This document shows, in pieces, positions 1 to 5,619 of a stretch of 5,961 bases of DNA (position 1 is its first letter; every line of letters begins with the position of its first letter). The notes under the pieces were generated by a model. The model worked only from the letters and a program-made list of their open reading frames with translations. It did not search any database and had not been told where the DNA came from. A program made the position numbers and the translations under genes. This stretch comes from Lentisphaerota bacterium (GTDB taxonomy: Bacteria > Verrucomicrobiota > Kiritimatiellia > UBA8416 > JAFGIZ01): the NCBI GenBank assembly GCA_016929365.1, contig JAFGIZ010000175.1, positions 1-5,961 of the forward strand, read 5' to 3'.

Positions 1-717
1 ACGGGCGCCGGCATTGCGGAGGCGAACCATATCGCGTGCTGGGACGGGGCCGGCTGGAGCGCCCTCGGATTCGGCGTCAACGGTCCCGTGCACGCCGTGC
101 TGGTTTTGAAGGGCGAGGTATATGCGACGGGCGCGTTCACACTGGCAGGGGGCGGCGCCGCGGACCGGCTGGCGCGTTGGGACGGAGACGCGTGGCACGA
201 AGTCAGCGGCGGGCTGGGCAATACGGGCCGCGCCCTGGCGTACGCGGACGGCGCGCTGTACGTGGGCGGGGCGTTCCGTGAAGCGGGAGCTGGAGTAGCC
301 TCGTACCGCCTGGCGCGGCTGTTTGACGGCACGGCCGACTGTGACCGGGACGGGCTGCCCGATGCGTGGGAGCTTCGGATTTCCGGCGGCCACGTGTACT
401 GCGATCCGTTTACGGACCAGGACGGAGACACGGTTCCCGGTCTGGCGGAGTACGGGGCGGACACGGACCCGTTCGATGCCGGTTCTTACCTGAGGATTAC
501 GGGAATCGGGCGGGAGGGGTCCGTGAGCCGCGTGTATTTCCCGTCGTCCTCGAATCGCTGGTACCGCCTGCATCGCGCCGCGGTGTTGCCGGGACCCGAG
601 CCCTGGACGCCGGTCGGCAGCGGGGTAAGGGGTACGGGCGGGGACGGATACCTGTCGGACACCAACACGGGGGCGGCGTTGTTCTACCGCGTGGGCGCCG
701 GTCCGGATACGTTCTGA
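1..717 (+). CDS. 3' part of a secreted-type beta-propeller protein with Ca-binding linker
   Basis: The frame is open from base 1 to the TGA at 715-717, so the start lies outside the window; 238 residues are visible. Residues about 1-110 hold two or more repeats of the form 'ARWDG..W..(S)GG....V.AL....LYVGGAF..AG', the pattern of Kelch-like propeller blades in extracellular bacterial proteins. Residues 113-124 (DCDRDGLPDAWE) and 139-159 (DQDGDT...EYGADTDPFD) resemble the Asp-rich calcium loops of thrombospondin type 3 or dockerin-like linkers. The last 75 or so residues form a small beta-rich module ending in 'FYRVGAGP', a C-terminal style I associate with PVC-group surface proteins. The role is probably binding or structure outside the cell; no catalytic residues are seen. 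The signal peptide would be upstream. The 3' end overlaps the convergent mannosidase gene by 34 bp. An ATG at 88 is internal, not the start. Confidence 0.8.
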   Translation, partial: TGAGIAEANHIACWDGAGWSALGFGVNGPVHAVLVLKGEVYATGAFTLAGGGAADRLARWDGDAWHEVSGGLGNTGRALAYADGALYVGGAFREAGAGVASYRLARLFDGTADCDRDGLPDAWELRISGGHVYCDPFTDQDGDTVPGLAEYGADTDPFDAGSYLRITGIGREGSVSRVYFPSSSNRWYRLHRAAVLPGPEPWTPVGSGVRGTGGDGYLSDTNTGAALFYRVGAGPDTF

Positions 718-3700
718 TCCCGCGCGGGACCTTCCGCGGACGGGGTCAACCGGAAGGTCGCGATCTCGAAAGGGGCCAGCGCGATGTCGACGGGGCCGGC
801 CACCGGTTGCGGGGCGCCGTCGGGCGGTTGCTCCATCAGCGTAACCGGCTGGACCGTGTAGCCGGGCGCGTTGAGACGGCCGCGGGCCGGCAGGCCGCGG
901 CATTCCACGATACGGACAATGAGGGCGTTTTCCGCTTCGGCCATTTTCACGGCCGCGAGTTCGAGGCCTTCCCCGGCGAGTGAGACGGGGAGGGGCGGCA
1001 GGCGTGTTGCGCCGGGCACCCGGGTAAGCCCCTGGTTGAGCATGGCCGCCTCGGTGCGGATCGTATCGATGCCGGCGGGGCCGCCCGGATGGGGCAGAAG
1101 GCTGTAGGTGAAGCGGTGCCGTCCGCGGTCGGCTTCGGGGTCGGGATGGGTCGGGGAGCGGAGCAGGTTCAAGTCGAGTACCCCGTCGACCACGCGGTAG
1201 CCGTACTTGCAATCGTTGAGCAGGGCCACGCCCCAGTCGTCGCGGCTCAGGTCGGCGAAGCGGTGGCCGCAGACCTCGAAACGGGCGACGTCTTCGGTAC
1301 GGTTGCGCCGGGCGGGCCGCCGGATGATCCCGTACTGGATCTCGAAGGACGCCTGGTCCACGTCGACGGTTGTTGGAAAGGCGACACGGAGCATCTTGTG
1401 GCTCTCGGTCCACTCGGCTTCGGTAACGAAATCGAGCCGGGCGCTGCCGGGGCGGAGGCGCACGGTCTGGCGGAGGGTGCTGGAGCCGACGGCGAGCGTG
1501 GCGCGCAGGCCGGCGGCGACGGGTCCGTTGAAGCTTTCGGGCGGGGCTGTTGCGCGCGCCTGCGCGAGGCGGCTGGCGCGGTAATAGTCGTCCATATCCC
1601 AGGCATCCCACGCGTGGGCGCGATCCTCGTAGAGGCTGATGACGTTGCCGGCGCGGTCCGCGGGCAGGAGTGAGCGGTTGACCCGCTTGTCCACGGCTTC
1701 AACAAGCCGCAGGTCCGCGTCGAAACGGTAACGGACGAGCTCGTTTTCGAGAACACGGGTTTCGGCTGTCTCGACGGCGGCCCCGCCGTCTGAGCGGCAC
1801 AGGAGGACGGTGGCGCGGGGGGCCACGGCGAGGCGGGCCCAGGCCTGGCCGGCTTCGATCTGGACGGGTAGGGTGCGGCCGTTGTGCCGGGCGCCCCGCC
1901 AGCCGTCCGGCAGGGGGACCGCGTCATCGAACGGCGTAGAGGAGGGGTTGATGAGACCGAGTGTATCCGGCTTTTCGGAAGCGCCGAGCGCGGCCTGCGT
2001 AAGGTCGGCGCAGCGGGCGATGCCGTCCTGCAGTTCGCGTTCCGCGGTTTCGGCCACCGTGTGAATGCAGCTGCCCGGCAGAATATCATGGAACTGATTA
2101 AGGAGGGTCATCTTCCACAGGGCATCGAGCGCCGCGCGGGGGTAGCGATCGGGGCCGGCCCGCACGCACGCGTCTTCGCAGGCCCGCAGGGCCTCTTCGA
2201 GGCGGCGGTGCAGGCGCTTGATGCGGGCCTGGACGGTATAGGTGCCGCGGTGGAGTTCGAGATACAATTCGCCGGTCCAGGCGTCGAGCACGTCGCGCCG
2301 GTCATACAGCCGGTCCAGGACGGGCTGGGCGGGGCCCATGGCGAAGCGGGGCACGCCGTTCAGGTCGGCCACACGGCGGGCGCGTTCGATGTGTGCCTCC
2401 TGGGGGCCGCCCCCTCCGTCGCCCACACCGAAAAGGCTCACGGCCTCGTCGCAGAGCGCGGCTTCGCGGTAGCTCGCTTCGGCCTGCCGGAGCTGGGAAG
2501 GCAGCACCCTGCCGATGTAGGTGTTCTCGGGAAGAAAATGGGCGAGAACTTCAGATCCGTCCAGGCCGCGCCAGAGGAAGGTATGGTGGGGAAAAACCGT
2601 GTACTTGCTCCACGAGATTTTCTGGGTCAGGAGTACGGGGCAGCCGGCCTTCAGCATGATCTGGGGGAGCTGGGCGCTGTAACCGAATACGTCGGGCAGC
2701 CAGAGGTTGCGGACGTCCCGCCCGAATTCTTCGCGGAAGAAGCGCTTGCCGTGCAGGAACTGGCGGATCATGGACTCGCCGCCGATCAGGTTGCAGTCGG
2801 CTTCGACCCACATCCCCCCCTGGAGCTCCCAGCGGCCGGCGGCGACGGCGCTCCGGATCTTCTCGTACAGGCGGGGGTAATGCTCCTTGACCATGCGGTA
2901 ATGCGCCGGCTGGGAGGCGCCGAAGGTGTAATCGGGGTAGCGATCGATCAGATCCAGGGCGCTGGAGAAGGTGCGCGCGCTCTTGCGTATCGTTTCGCGG
3001 ACGGCCCAGAGCCAGCCGGTGTCGATATGGCCGTGTCCGACGCCGGTCAGGCGCATGGCGGCGGGATCGGCGGGAAGTTCGAGGGCCGGGCGCAGGGCGA
3101 GACGGGCCGCGGTTGCGCCGCCGTGGTCGTAGGCCGTGGCGGCCGCGTTCAAGGCGTGCAGGAGTGTTTTCTTGCGGCGGCTTTCAGGCGGCAGGTCCTC
3201 GTACAGGTCGAGAAGGACTTCCAGGTCGAGATGCAGATGCCAATGGTCGGCGCGAAAGGCATGGAGGCGCATGGCCTTGACGCGGCCGCGATGGTGGCCG
3301 TGCAGCCGGCCCGGATCCTCGAGGAATTCGGGATCCGGAACCCGTTCAACGCCCTGGAGTCGATTCGCCGCGGCTTCGACCCAGAGGCGGACCGTTTCGC
3401 CCCCGCGCGCCTCGGGGAACAGGTGTACGATATCCTTGCCGCATTTAAGATCGAAGACCGAACCGTCGGTGAGCCCGAGCGCGGGGCAGCCGGTGTCATC
3501 GAAAAGCAGGGCTTCGCCGCCGAAATCAAGGCGTGCGACCACATAGCGGCCCGCCCAGGAGGGGGGCACGGTCCCCGTCAGCTCAAACCAGCCGCTTTGC
3601 CAGGTGCGGCCCCAGGTGTCGCCTTCCTGCACGGGGTTATAGTCGAGGGTGGTGCGCCGGGCGTAGGGGACCGGCGCATCGGTGACCGCGACGCGGGCTT

Positions 3701-3794
3701 CGAGCAGGCACGCGTCTCCAAGGGTGCGCCGCCGGACAAGTTCCTTGAGGTTCTTGAGGCGGGTCAGGACGATCTGCGGATTGCAATGAGCCAT
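684..3794 (-). CDS. alpha-mannosidase, glycoside hydrolase family 38
   Basis: A 1036-residue protein, within the usual GH38 length, that hydrolyses terminal alpha-linked mannose by a retaining, metal-dependent mechanism. The signature GHGHIDTGWLWAVRE lies at 253-267. By family analogy the Zn ligands are H256, D258, D368 and H569, and D368 in LPDVFGYSA is the nucleophile. 'WRGLDGSEVL' (408-417) and 'NQFHDILPGS' (566-575) are further GH38 hallmarks. The order is N-terminal beta region (about 1-240), catalytic barrel (about 245-505), the three-helix mid domain (about 510-600) and C-terminal beta-sandwich domains. No signal peptide or membrane segment is visible, so it is probably cytoplasmic and acts on imported mannosides. 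The frame opens further upstream to 3935, but the start at 3794 is preferred: it has AAAGGA seven bases upstream and the extra 47 residues are low-complexity and would include the promoter. The 3' end overlaps the convergent upstream gene by 34 bp. Confidence 0.93.
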   Translation of the reverse strand: MAHCNPQIVLTRLKNLKELVRRRTLGDACLLEARVAVTDAPVPYARRTTLDYNPVQEGDTWGRTWQSGWFELTGTVPPSWAGRYVVARLDFGGEALLFDDTGCPALGLTDGSVFDLKCGKDIVHLFPEARGGETVRLWVEAAANRLQGVERVPDPEFLEDPGRLHGHHRGRVKAMRLHAFRADHWHLHLDLEVLLDLYEDLPPESRRKKTLLHALNAAATAYDHGGATAARLALRPALELPADPAAMRLTGVGHGHIDTGWLWAVRETIRKSARTFSSALDLIDRYPDYTFGASQPAHYRMVKEHYPRLYEKIRSAVAAGRWELQGGMWVEADCNLIGGESMIRQFLHGKRFFREEFGRDVRNLWLPDVFGYSAQLPQIMLKAGCPVLLTQKISWSKYTVFPHHTFLWRGLDGSEVLAHFLPENTYIGRVLPSQLRQAEASYREAALCDEAVSLFGVGDGGGGPQEAHIERARRVADLNGVPRFAMGPAQPVLDRLYDRRDVLDAWTGELYLELHRGTYTVQARIKRLHRRLEEALRACEDACVRAGPDRYPRAALDALWKMTLLNQFHDILPGSCIHTVAETAERELQDGIARCADLTQAALGASEKPDTLGLINPSSTPFDDAVPLPDGWRGARHNGRTLPVQIEAGQAWARLAVAPRATVLLCRSDGGAAVETAETRVLENELVRYRFDADLRLVEAVDKRVNRSLLPADRAGNVISLYEDRAHAWDAWDMDDYYRASRLAQARATAPPESFNGPVAAGLRATLAVGSSTLRQTVRLRPGSARLDFVTEAEWTESHKMLRVAFPTTVDVDQASFEIQYGIIRRPARRNRTEDVARFEVCGHRFADLSRDDWGVALLNDCKYGYRVVDGVLDLNLLRSPTHPDPEADRGRHRFTYSLLPHPGGPAGIDTIRTEAAMLNQGLTRVPGATRLPPLPVSLAGEGLELAAVKMAEAENALIVRIVECRGLPARGRLNAPGYTVQPVTLMEQPPDGAPQPVAGPVDIALAPFEIATFRLTPSAEGPARDQNVSGPAPTR

Positions 3795-3801
3795 GGCGGG
3801 G

Positions 3802-3807
3802 TCCTTT
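3802..3807 (-). promoter_or_regulatory. ribosome binding site of the mannosidase gene
   Basis: AAAGGA on the minus strand, seven bases before the ATG at 3794. It decides the start in favour of 3794 over the longer open frame starting at 3935. Confidence 0.65.
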
Positions 3808-3828
3808 ATGGATACGCTGTTGCCGCGT

Positions 3829-3857
3829 ACTATGGCACAAGGGTTGGCCGGTTGCAA
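3829..3857 (-). promoter_or_regulatory. candidate sigma70 promoter of the mannosidase gene
   Basis: On the minus strand TTGCAA (3852-3857) and CATAGT (3829-3834) are 17 bases apart, resembling -35 and -10 boxes with five and four matches. The -10 is about 35 bases ahead of the start codon. The -35 lies inside the 8-bp palindrome GTTGCAAC (3851-3858), a possible regulator contact. No known regulator motif is recognised. Confidence 0.4.
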
Positions 3858-3974
3858 CAGGACGGGGACCCCCCTCGGCCAGCCCGGCGGACACCGTTCG
3901 CTTCCCGGGCCATACGGCTCGGAATGTTCCGCCACGTCCAGCGACGATCACTAATCGGGAGCTTCTTTTTATGC

Positions 3975-4030
3975 GTCGCGAAGCAATGCCTCTTATGCCG
4001 ATCTCGGCATAAGCGGCATTGCTTTGCGAC
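3975..4030. repeat. 27-bp near-perfect inverted repeat with 2-base loop
   Basis: Arms 3975-4001 and 4004-4030 pair over 27 positions: 25 Watson-Crick pairs, one G-T (3980/4025) and one mismatch (3991/4014), around a TC loop. The right arm forms the start of the recombinase remnant. The left arm, read on the minus strand, encodes the same peptide RHKRHCFAT, so the repeat looks like an inverted duplication of a piece of that gene or a mobile-element structure. It has no T-run on either side, so it is not a standard terminator. Confidence 0.85.
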
Positions 4031-4127
4031 CTTCCTGATGGAAGCGGGCAAAGACGTCTACACCATCAAGCGGTGGAAGGGGCACACGGCCCTTGTGACG
4101 ACGGGCCGCTACATGCACGTGCGCGGC
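4005..4127 (+). pseudogene. C-terminal remnant of a tyrosine recombinase
   Basis: Forty-one codons carry the end of a tyrosine recombinase catalytic domain: 'RHCFATFLMEAG' matches the usual LRHSFATHLLEAG box (second catalytic Arg), 'KGHTALVTTGRYMHV' matches the LGH..L.TT..Y.HV box with the catalytic His and nucleophilic Tyr. One residue is missing before the RH pair compared with the usual HxLRH. There is no N-terminal domain or first-Arg region, and upstream codons are the inverted repeat rather than recombinase, so the copy is dead. The style ('TTGRYMHV') fits recombinases carried beside IS91-type transposases better than integron integrases, but a scrap this short cannot settle it. The frame runs on without homology after 4127. 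Confidence 0.6.
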
Positions 4128-4134
4128 GCTTCAT

Positions 4135-4284
4135 GCGCCGGCGCCCAAACCCGATGCGGAAAAGCCGTTGCCCGAGCGTATCCTCGAACGCACCGGTATC
4201 GACATTACCCTGTGTCCCCACTGCGGCAAAGGCCATCTGCGCAGCACCGGGATCGTCATCCCCCCACAACGAGGACCTCCCTGA
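4135..4284 (+). pseudogene. C-terminal remnant resembling an IS91-type transposase
   Basis: In a different frame from the recombinase scrap, 49 codons end in TGA at 4282-4284. They include 'LPERILERTGIDITLCPHCGKG' in outline (an 'RT/LTG.D...CP.CG.G' zinc-knuckle tail) followed by a short Pro-rich end, 'IPPQRGPP'. IS91-type (HUH, Y2) transposases commonly finish in this way. Recombinase-then-transposase is the usual gene order in some IS91-like elements. A deletion appears to have removed the 3' end of the first gene and nearly all of the second, leaving a join near 4122-4140, where GGCGC TTCAT GCGCC forms a small palindrome. Alternative: the tail of another zinc-finger transposase. Confidence 0.45.
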
Positions 4285-4469
4285 TGCCGCCGCCAACCCC
4301 TCGCAATCCTTCGCGACGACCCGCATCGACCGGGACGTTACCCCTGTGCCCGCGAGCCGCCCCCAGCCGCTTTCCAGCCTCAAAACGCCCGTTTCATTCC
4401 GGCCCATCATGCACTCCGCGGGTCTGCAAACCTCCCTCACCGCCTTCTGCCATACCCACGCCGCATTCG
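4285..4469. other. no gene seen; probable mobile-element remnant up to first cassette-like boundary
   Basis: No ORF with credible composition, RBS or family resemblance is present on either strand. The segment may be the non-coding end of the IS91-like element. A weak stem (4415-4421 with 4453-4459, one mismatch) stands before the GTTGGAC box at 4469 and could be an eroded attC, but no R'' box (RYYYAAC) is found in front of it. Confidence 0.35.
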
Positions 4470-4633
4470 TTGGACAACCCGCCGCCAGACAAACGGCCTA
4501 TCAATACCCCATAGCGCCACCCCCGGTCACCGCGGCTCCGTCCAACACATTTTATCGGCCATGCTGCTCGATCAGCCTTGTCCGCCAAGGTCAACGTTGT
4601 ATACTCGCAGCACGACCGATAAAACGCTATTCG
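4470..4633 (+). mobile_element. possible gene-less integron cassette (164 bp)
   Basis: The unit starts after the G of GTTGGAC (4469-4475), and its far end carries R'' GTCCAAC (4540-4546), the exact reverse complement, as expected for one cassette. More than half of it is the attC-like site 4540-4639. No gene is visible. This is the weakest of the proposed cassettes, because the segment could equally be the terminal region of the neighbouring IS91-like remnant. Confidence 0.35.
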
Positions 4634-4639
4634 TTGGCG
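4540..4639 (+). repeat. attC-like site (tentative)
   Basis: R'' GTCCAAC (4540-4546) fits RYYYAAC fully; R' GTTGGCG is at 4633-4639. The stem TTTTATCGG/CCGATAAAA (4550-4558 with 4616-4624) is a perfect 9 bp, continued after an internal loop by GCTGC/GCAGC (4563-4567 with 4607-4611), with an inner hairpin CCTTG/CAAGG (4576-4580 with 4586-4590). The spacers are unequal (3 and 8 bases) and there is no single bulged base, unlike the two canonical sites downstream. Confidence 0.4.
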
Positions 4640-4677
4640 CGTGGAGAGAGAAGGGAACGACCGGAGGAAACCGTAAT

Positions 4678-4747
4678 CCGTTCGCGTCGCCGTTCGCGTC
4701 GACCGGACGGGGGAAGAGCCGGTGGACGCGAACGGCGACGCGAACGG
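4678..4747. repeat. perfect 23-bp inverted repeat built from an internal 12-base tandem
   Basis: Arms 4678-4700 and 4725-4747 are exact reverse complements. After one mismatch (4701/4724) five more pairs follow (4702-4706 with 4719-4723), leaving a 12-base loop. Each arm contains the 12-base unit CGTTCGCGTCGC followed by a partial second copy. It would form a very stable hairpin in DNA or RNA. There is no T-run, so a normal intrinsic terminator is not supported. Confidence 0.9.
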
Positions 4748-4778
4748 TGGACGAGTGAGCGAGCGCGAGCCATGCTCT

Positions 4779-4803
4779 TTCCGTCCGCCGGAAGTGGACG
4801 GAA
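4779..4803. repeat. short perfect hairpin
   Basis: TTCCGTCC (4779-4786) pairs with GGACGGAA (4796-4803) around a 9-base loop, just upstream of the attC at 4824. Function unknown. Confidence 0.6.
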
Positions 4804-4823
4804 CGCAGAGAAACTGACGGATT

Positions 4824-4886
4824 CGCCAACAACAGCGTCGAGGATATCGGCGCTGGCGCGCCGAATCCTCACGCTCGGCGTTGGCC
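4824..4886 (+). repeat. attC recombination site (canonical form)
   Basis: R'' CGCCAAC (4824-4830), spacer of 4, L'' GCGT-c-GAGGAT (4835-4845) with C4839 unpaired, an inner CGGCGC/GCGCCG stem (4848-4853 with 4858-4863) closed by a TGGC loop, L' ATCCTCACGC (4865-4874), spacer of 5, R' GTTGGCC (4880-4886). The ten-pair L stem with one extrahelical base, open spacers and GTT crossover box together form the folded substrate used by integron integrases. R' departs from GTTRRRY at one position. The expected cut lies between G4880 and T4881. Confidence 0.75.
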
Positions 4887-4895
4887 TCCGAATGG

Positions 4896-4925
4896 TTGAC
4901 AACGCCCCATCGATGGCGTTATGGT
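4896..4925 (+). promoter_or_regulatory. sigma70-type promoter of the vapBC operon
   Basis: A perfect -35 TTGACA (4896-4901) and -10-like TATGGT (4920-4925) are 18 bases apart. The promoter starts ten bases inside the cassette and about 30 bases ahead of the antitoxin start, so the pair carries its own expression signal. Confidence 0.65.
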
Positions 4926-4946
4926 CATACCAGATTATATCGATGG
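4907..4946. promoter_or_regulatory. candidate autoregulatory operator of vapBC
   Basis: The perfect palindrome CCATCGATGG (4907-4916) sits in the -35/-10 spacer, and ATCGATGG recurs 30 bases later (4939-4946), next to the RBS. Between them TGGT CAT ACCA (4922-4932) covers the -10. Binding here by the AbrB-type antitoxin, or its complex with the toxin, would block transcription as in known vapBC operons. This is inference from position and symmetry. Confidence 0.4.
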
Positions 4947-4956
4947 AGGTATCATC

Positions 4957-5163
4957 ATGCAGACAGTAACCGTGTCACCGAAATTCCAGGTTGTGATTCC
5001 GCGTCCTGTGCGTGACAACCTGCATCTCCGCCCCGGACAGAAGATGCAGGTCGTTGAGTATGCAGGACGCGTGGAGCTTATTCCCGAACGTGACATATCG
5101 GAGCTCAAGGGCTTCGTGAAGGGAATCAACACTGCGTTTACGCGAGAGGCAGACAGAATATGA
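4957..5163 (+). CDS. vapB: AbrB/SpoVT-fold antitoxin (VapB type)
   Basis: A 68-residue protein. Residues 1-45 form a swapped-hairpin AbrB domain: 'VTVSPKFQVVIPRPVRDNLHLRPGQKMQV...GRVELIPE' has the usual S.K.Q..IP..VR..L.L.PG...... pattern and should dimerise and bind DNA. The tail, 46-68 ('ELKGFVKGINT...READRI'), matches antitoxin tails that wrap and inhibit PIN toxins. The start at 4957 is chosen for GGAGG at 4945-4949, seven bases upstream; the in-frame ATG at 4921 lies in the -10 and lacks an RBS. The stop overlaps the toxin start (ATGA at 5160-5163), so the two are translationally coupled. It neutralises the toxin and probably represses the operon. Confidence 0.9.
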   Translation: MQTVTVSPKFQVVIPRPVRDNLHLRPGQKMQVVEYAGRVELIPERDISELKGFVKGINTAFTREADRI

Positions 5164-5534
5164 ATGTCGTGGACTCATCCGGCTGGCTTGAGTACTTCGC
5201 CGGCGGCAAGAACGCTTCGCGTTTTGCCGCCCCTTTGAAGGCGCTGGACAGTCTTGTCGTTCCGGCCGTGTCAATCTACGAGGTATTCAAGGTTCTGCTT
5301 CGTGAAGCAGGAGAGGAGGCAGCCCTCCAGGCTGCGTCCGCCATGCAGCGCGGTCATGTCGTTGATCTGACGCCGCAACGCTCTATGTCAGCAGCCACGC
5401 TCAGCCTGCAGCATTCTCTTCCCATGGCTGACAGCATCATTCTCGCCGCCACGCGGGAACATGAAGCAAATCTTTGGACGCAAGACGAAGACTTCAAGGG
5501 ACTCGACAAGGTCAAGTATTTCCCGAAGAAGTGA
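5160..5534 (+). CDS. vapC: PIN-domain toxin ribonuclease (VapC type)
   Basis: A 124-residue single PIN domain of normal VapC length. The acidic site is complete: D5 ('VVDSSGWLEYF'), E41 ('SIYEVFKVLL'), D91 ('MADSIILAATREH') and D109 ('WTQDEDF'). These residues bind Mg/Mn for endoribonuclease cleavage; family members cut tRNA or rRNA and stop translation, but the target here cannot be read from sequence. The start is set by the four-base ATGA overlap with the antitoxin, with AGAGG at 5145-5149. It appears intact, so the antitoxin must be functional for the host to live. Its stop is followed after two bases by the R'' box of the cassette's attC. Confidence 0.92.
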   Translation: MNVVDSSGWLEYFAGGKNASRFAAPLKALDSLVVPAVSIYEVFKVLLREAGEEAALQAASAMQRGHVVDLTPQRSMSAATLSLQHSLPMADSIILAATREHEANLWTQDEDFKGLDKVKYFPKK

Positions 5535-5536
5535 GA

Positions 5537-5600
5537 GGCCAACAAAGCACTGCACGTTATTGCTTGCTACGCGCGCAAAACGTGAGTGCAGACGTTGCCG
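5537..5600 (+). repeat. attC recombination site of the vapBC cassette (canonical form)
   Basis: R'' GGCCAAC (5537-5543), spacer of 3, L'' GCACT-g-CACGTT (5547-5558) with G5552 unpaired, a 20-base terminal loop, L' AACGTGAGTGC (5579-5589), spacer of 4, R' GTTGCCG (5594-5600). The eleven-pair L stem has one bulged base nine positions after R'', and nine bases from the opposite point to R', the same register as the site at 4824. R' is imperfect against its own R'' because its last six bases belong to the next unit; the cassette's own start (4881) restores a 7/7 match. Confidence 0.78.
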
Positions 5601-5619
5601 GCGGCTGCGCCGCCGGCAA
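5595..5619. repeat. perfect GC-rich hairpin
   Basis: TTGCCGGCGGC (5595-5605) pairs with GCCGCCGGCAA (5609-5619) around a TGC loop. It starts exactly at the crossover point of the vapBC attC. No T-run follows. It could act on vapBC mRNA as a 3' stability element or terminator-like block, but it also shares bases with the larger structure at 5614-5751. Confidence 0.8.

Larger units (their letters stand above)
4634..4880 (+). mobile_element. gene-less integron cassette (247 bp)
   Basis: The unit begins TTGGCG after the G at 4633 and ends in a canonical attC whose R'' is CGCCAAC, the exact complement of GTTGGCG. Open frames across it on both strands merely translate a repeat-rich sequence (Arg-rich, no RBS, no family resemblance), so I see no gene. 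Its core is the long inverted repeat 4678-4747. Confidence 0.6.
4881..5594 (+). mobile_element. integron gene cassette carrying a VapBC-type toxin-antitoxin pair
   Basis: A 714-bp unit lies between the G^TT points of two canonical attC sites. It opens with TTGGCC and ends in R'' GGCCAAC; joined as a circle these give a perfect 7/7 R''/R' pair, the signature of a true cassette. It contains a promoter, the antitoxin and the toxin, all in the cassette's forward orientation, with the toxin stop only two bases before R''. A built-in promoter is typical of toxin-antitoxin cassettes in large chromosomal arrays, where distance from the array promoter silences ordinary cassettes. Confidence 0.7.

Noticed and set aside
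3795..3935. N-terminal extension of the mannosidase to an ATG at 3935
   Set aside because: The added 47 residues have no domain character and would include the promoter; the start at 3794 has a proper RBS.
3830..4051. Minus-strand ORF containing RHKRHCFATH as a real recombinase gene
   Set aside because: Only about ten residues match the family, all inside the left arm of the inverted repeat; the rest is unrelated.
4005..4127. Recombinase remnant as the array's own integron integrase in forward ('reverse integron') orientation
   Set aside because: Position and strand would allow it, but the box 'IKRWKGHTALVTTGRYMHV' is unlike the usual integron-integrase sequence and the IntI-specific insertion cannot be seen. 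An IS91-associated recombinase fits better.
1884..4514. 876-codon open frame on the + strand
   Set aside because: It is antisense to the GH38 gene over most of its length, with Gly/Ala/Val-rich translation from GC-rich antisense codons. Only the short recombinase remnant at 4005-4127 within it has meaning.
4572..4902. Arg-rich minus-strand open frames across the inverted repeat
   Set aside because: They simply translate the tandem GTTCGCGTC repeat and its complement; no RBS or conserved domain.
4019..4969. 316-codon + strand open frame across the remnant and cassette region
   Set aside because: It runs through repeats, two attC-like sites and the vapBC promoter, lacks an RBS and resembles no family.
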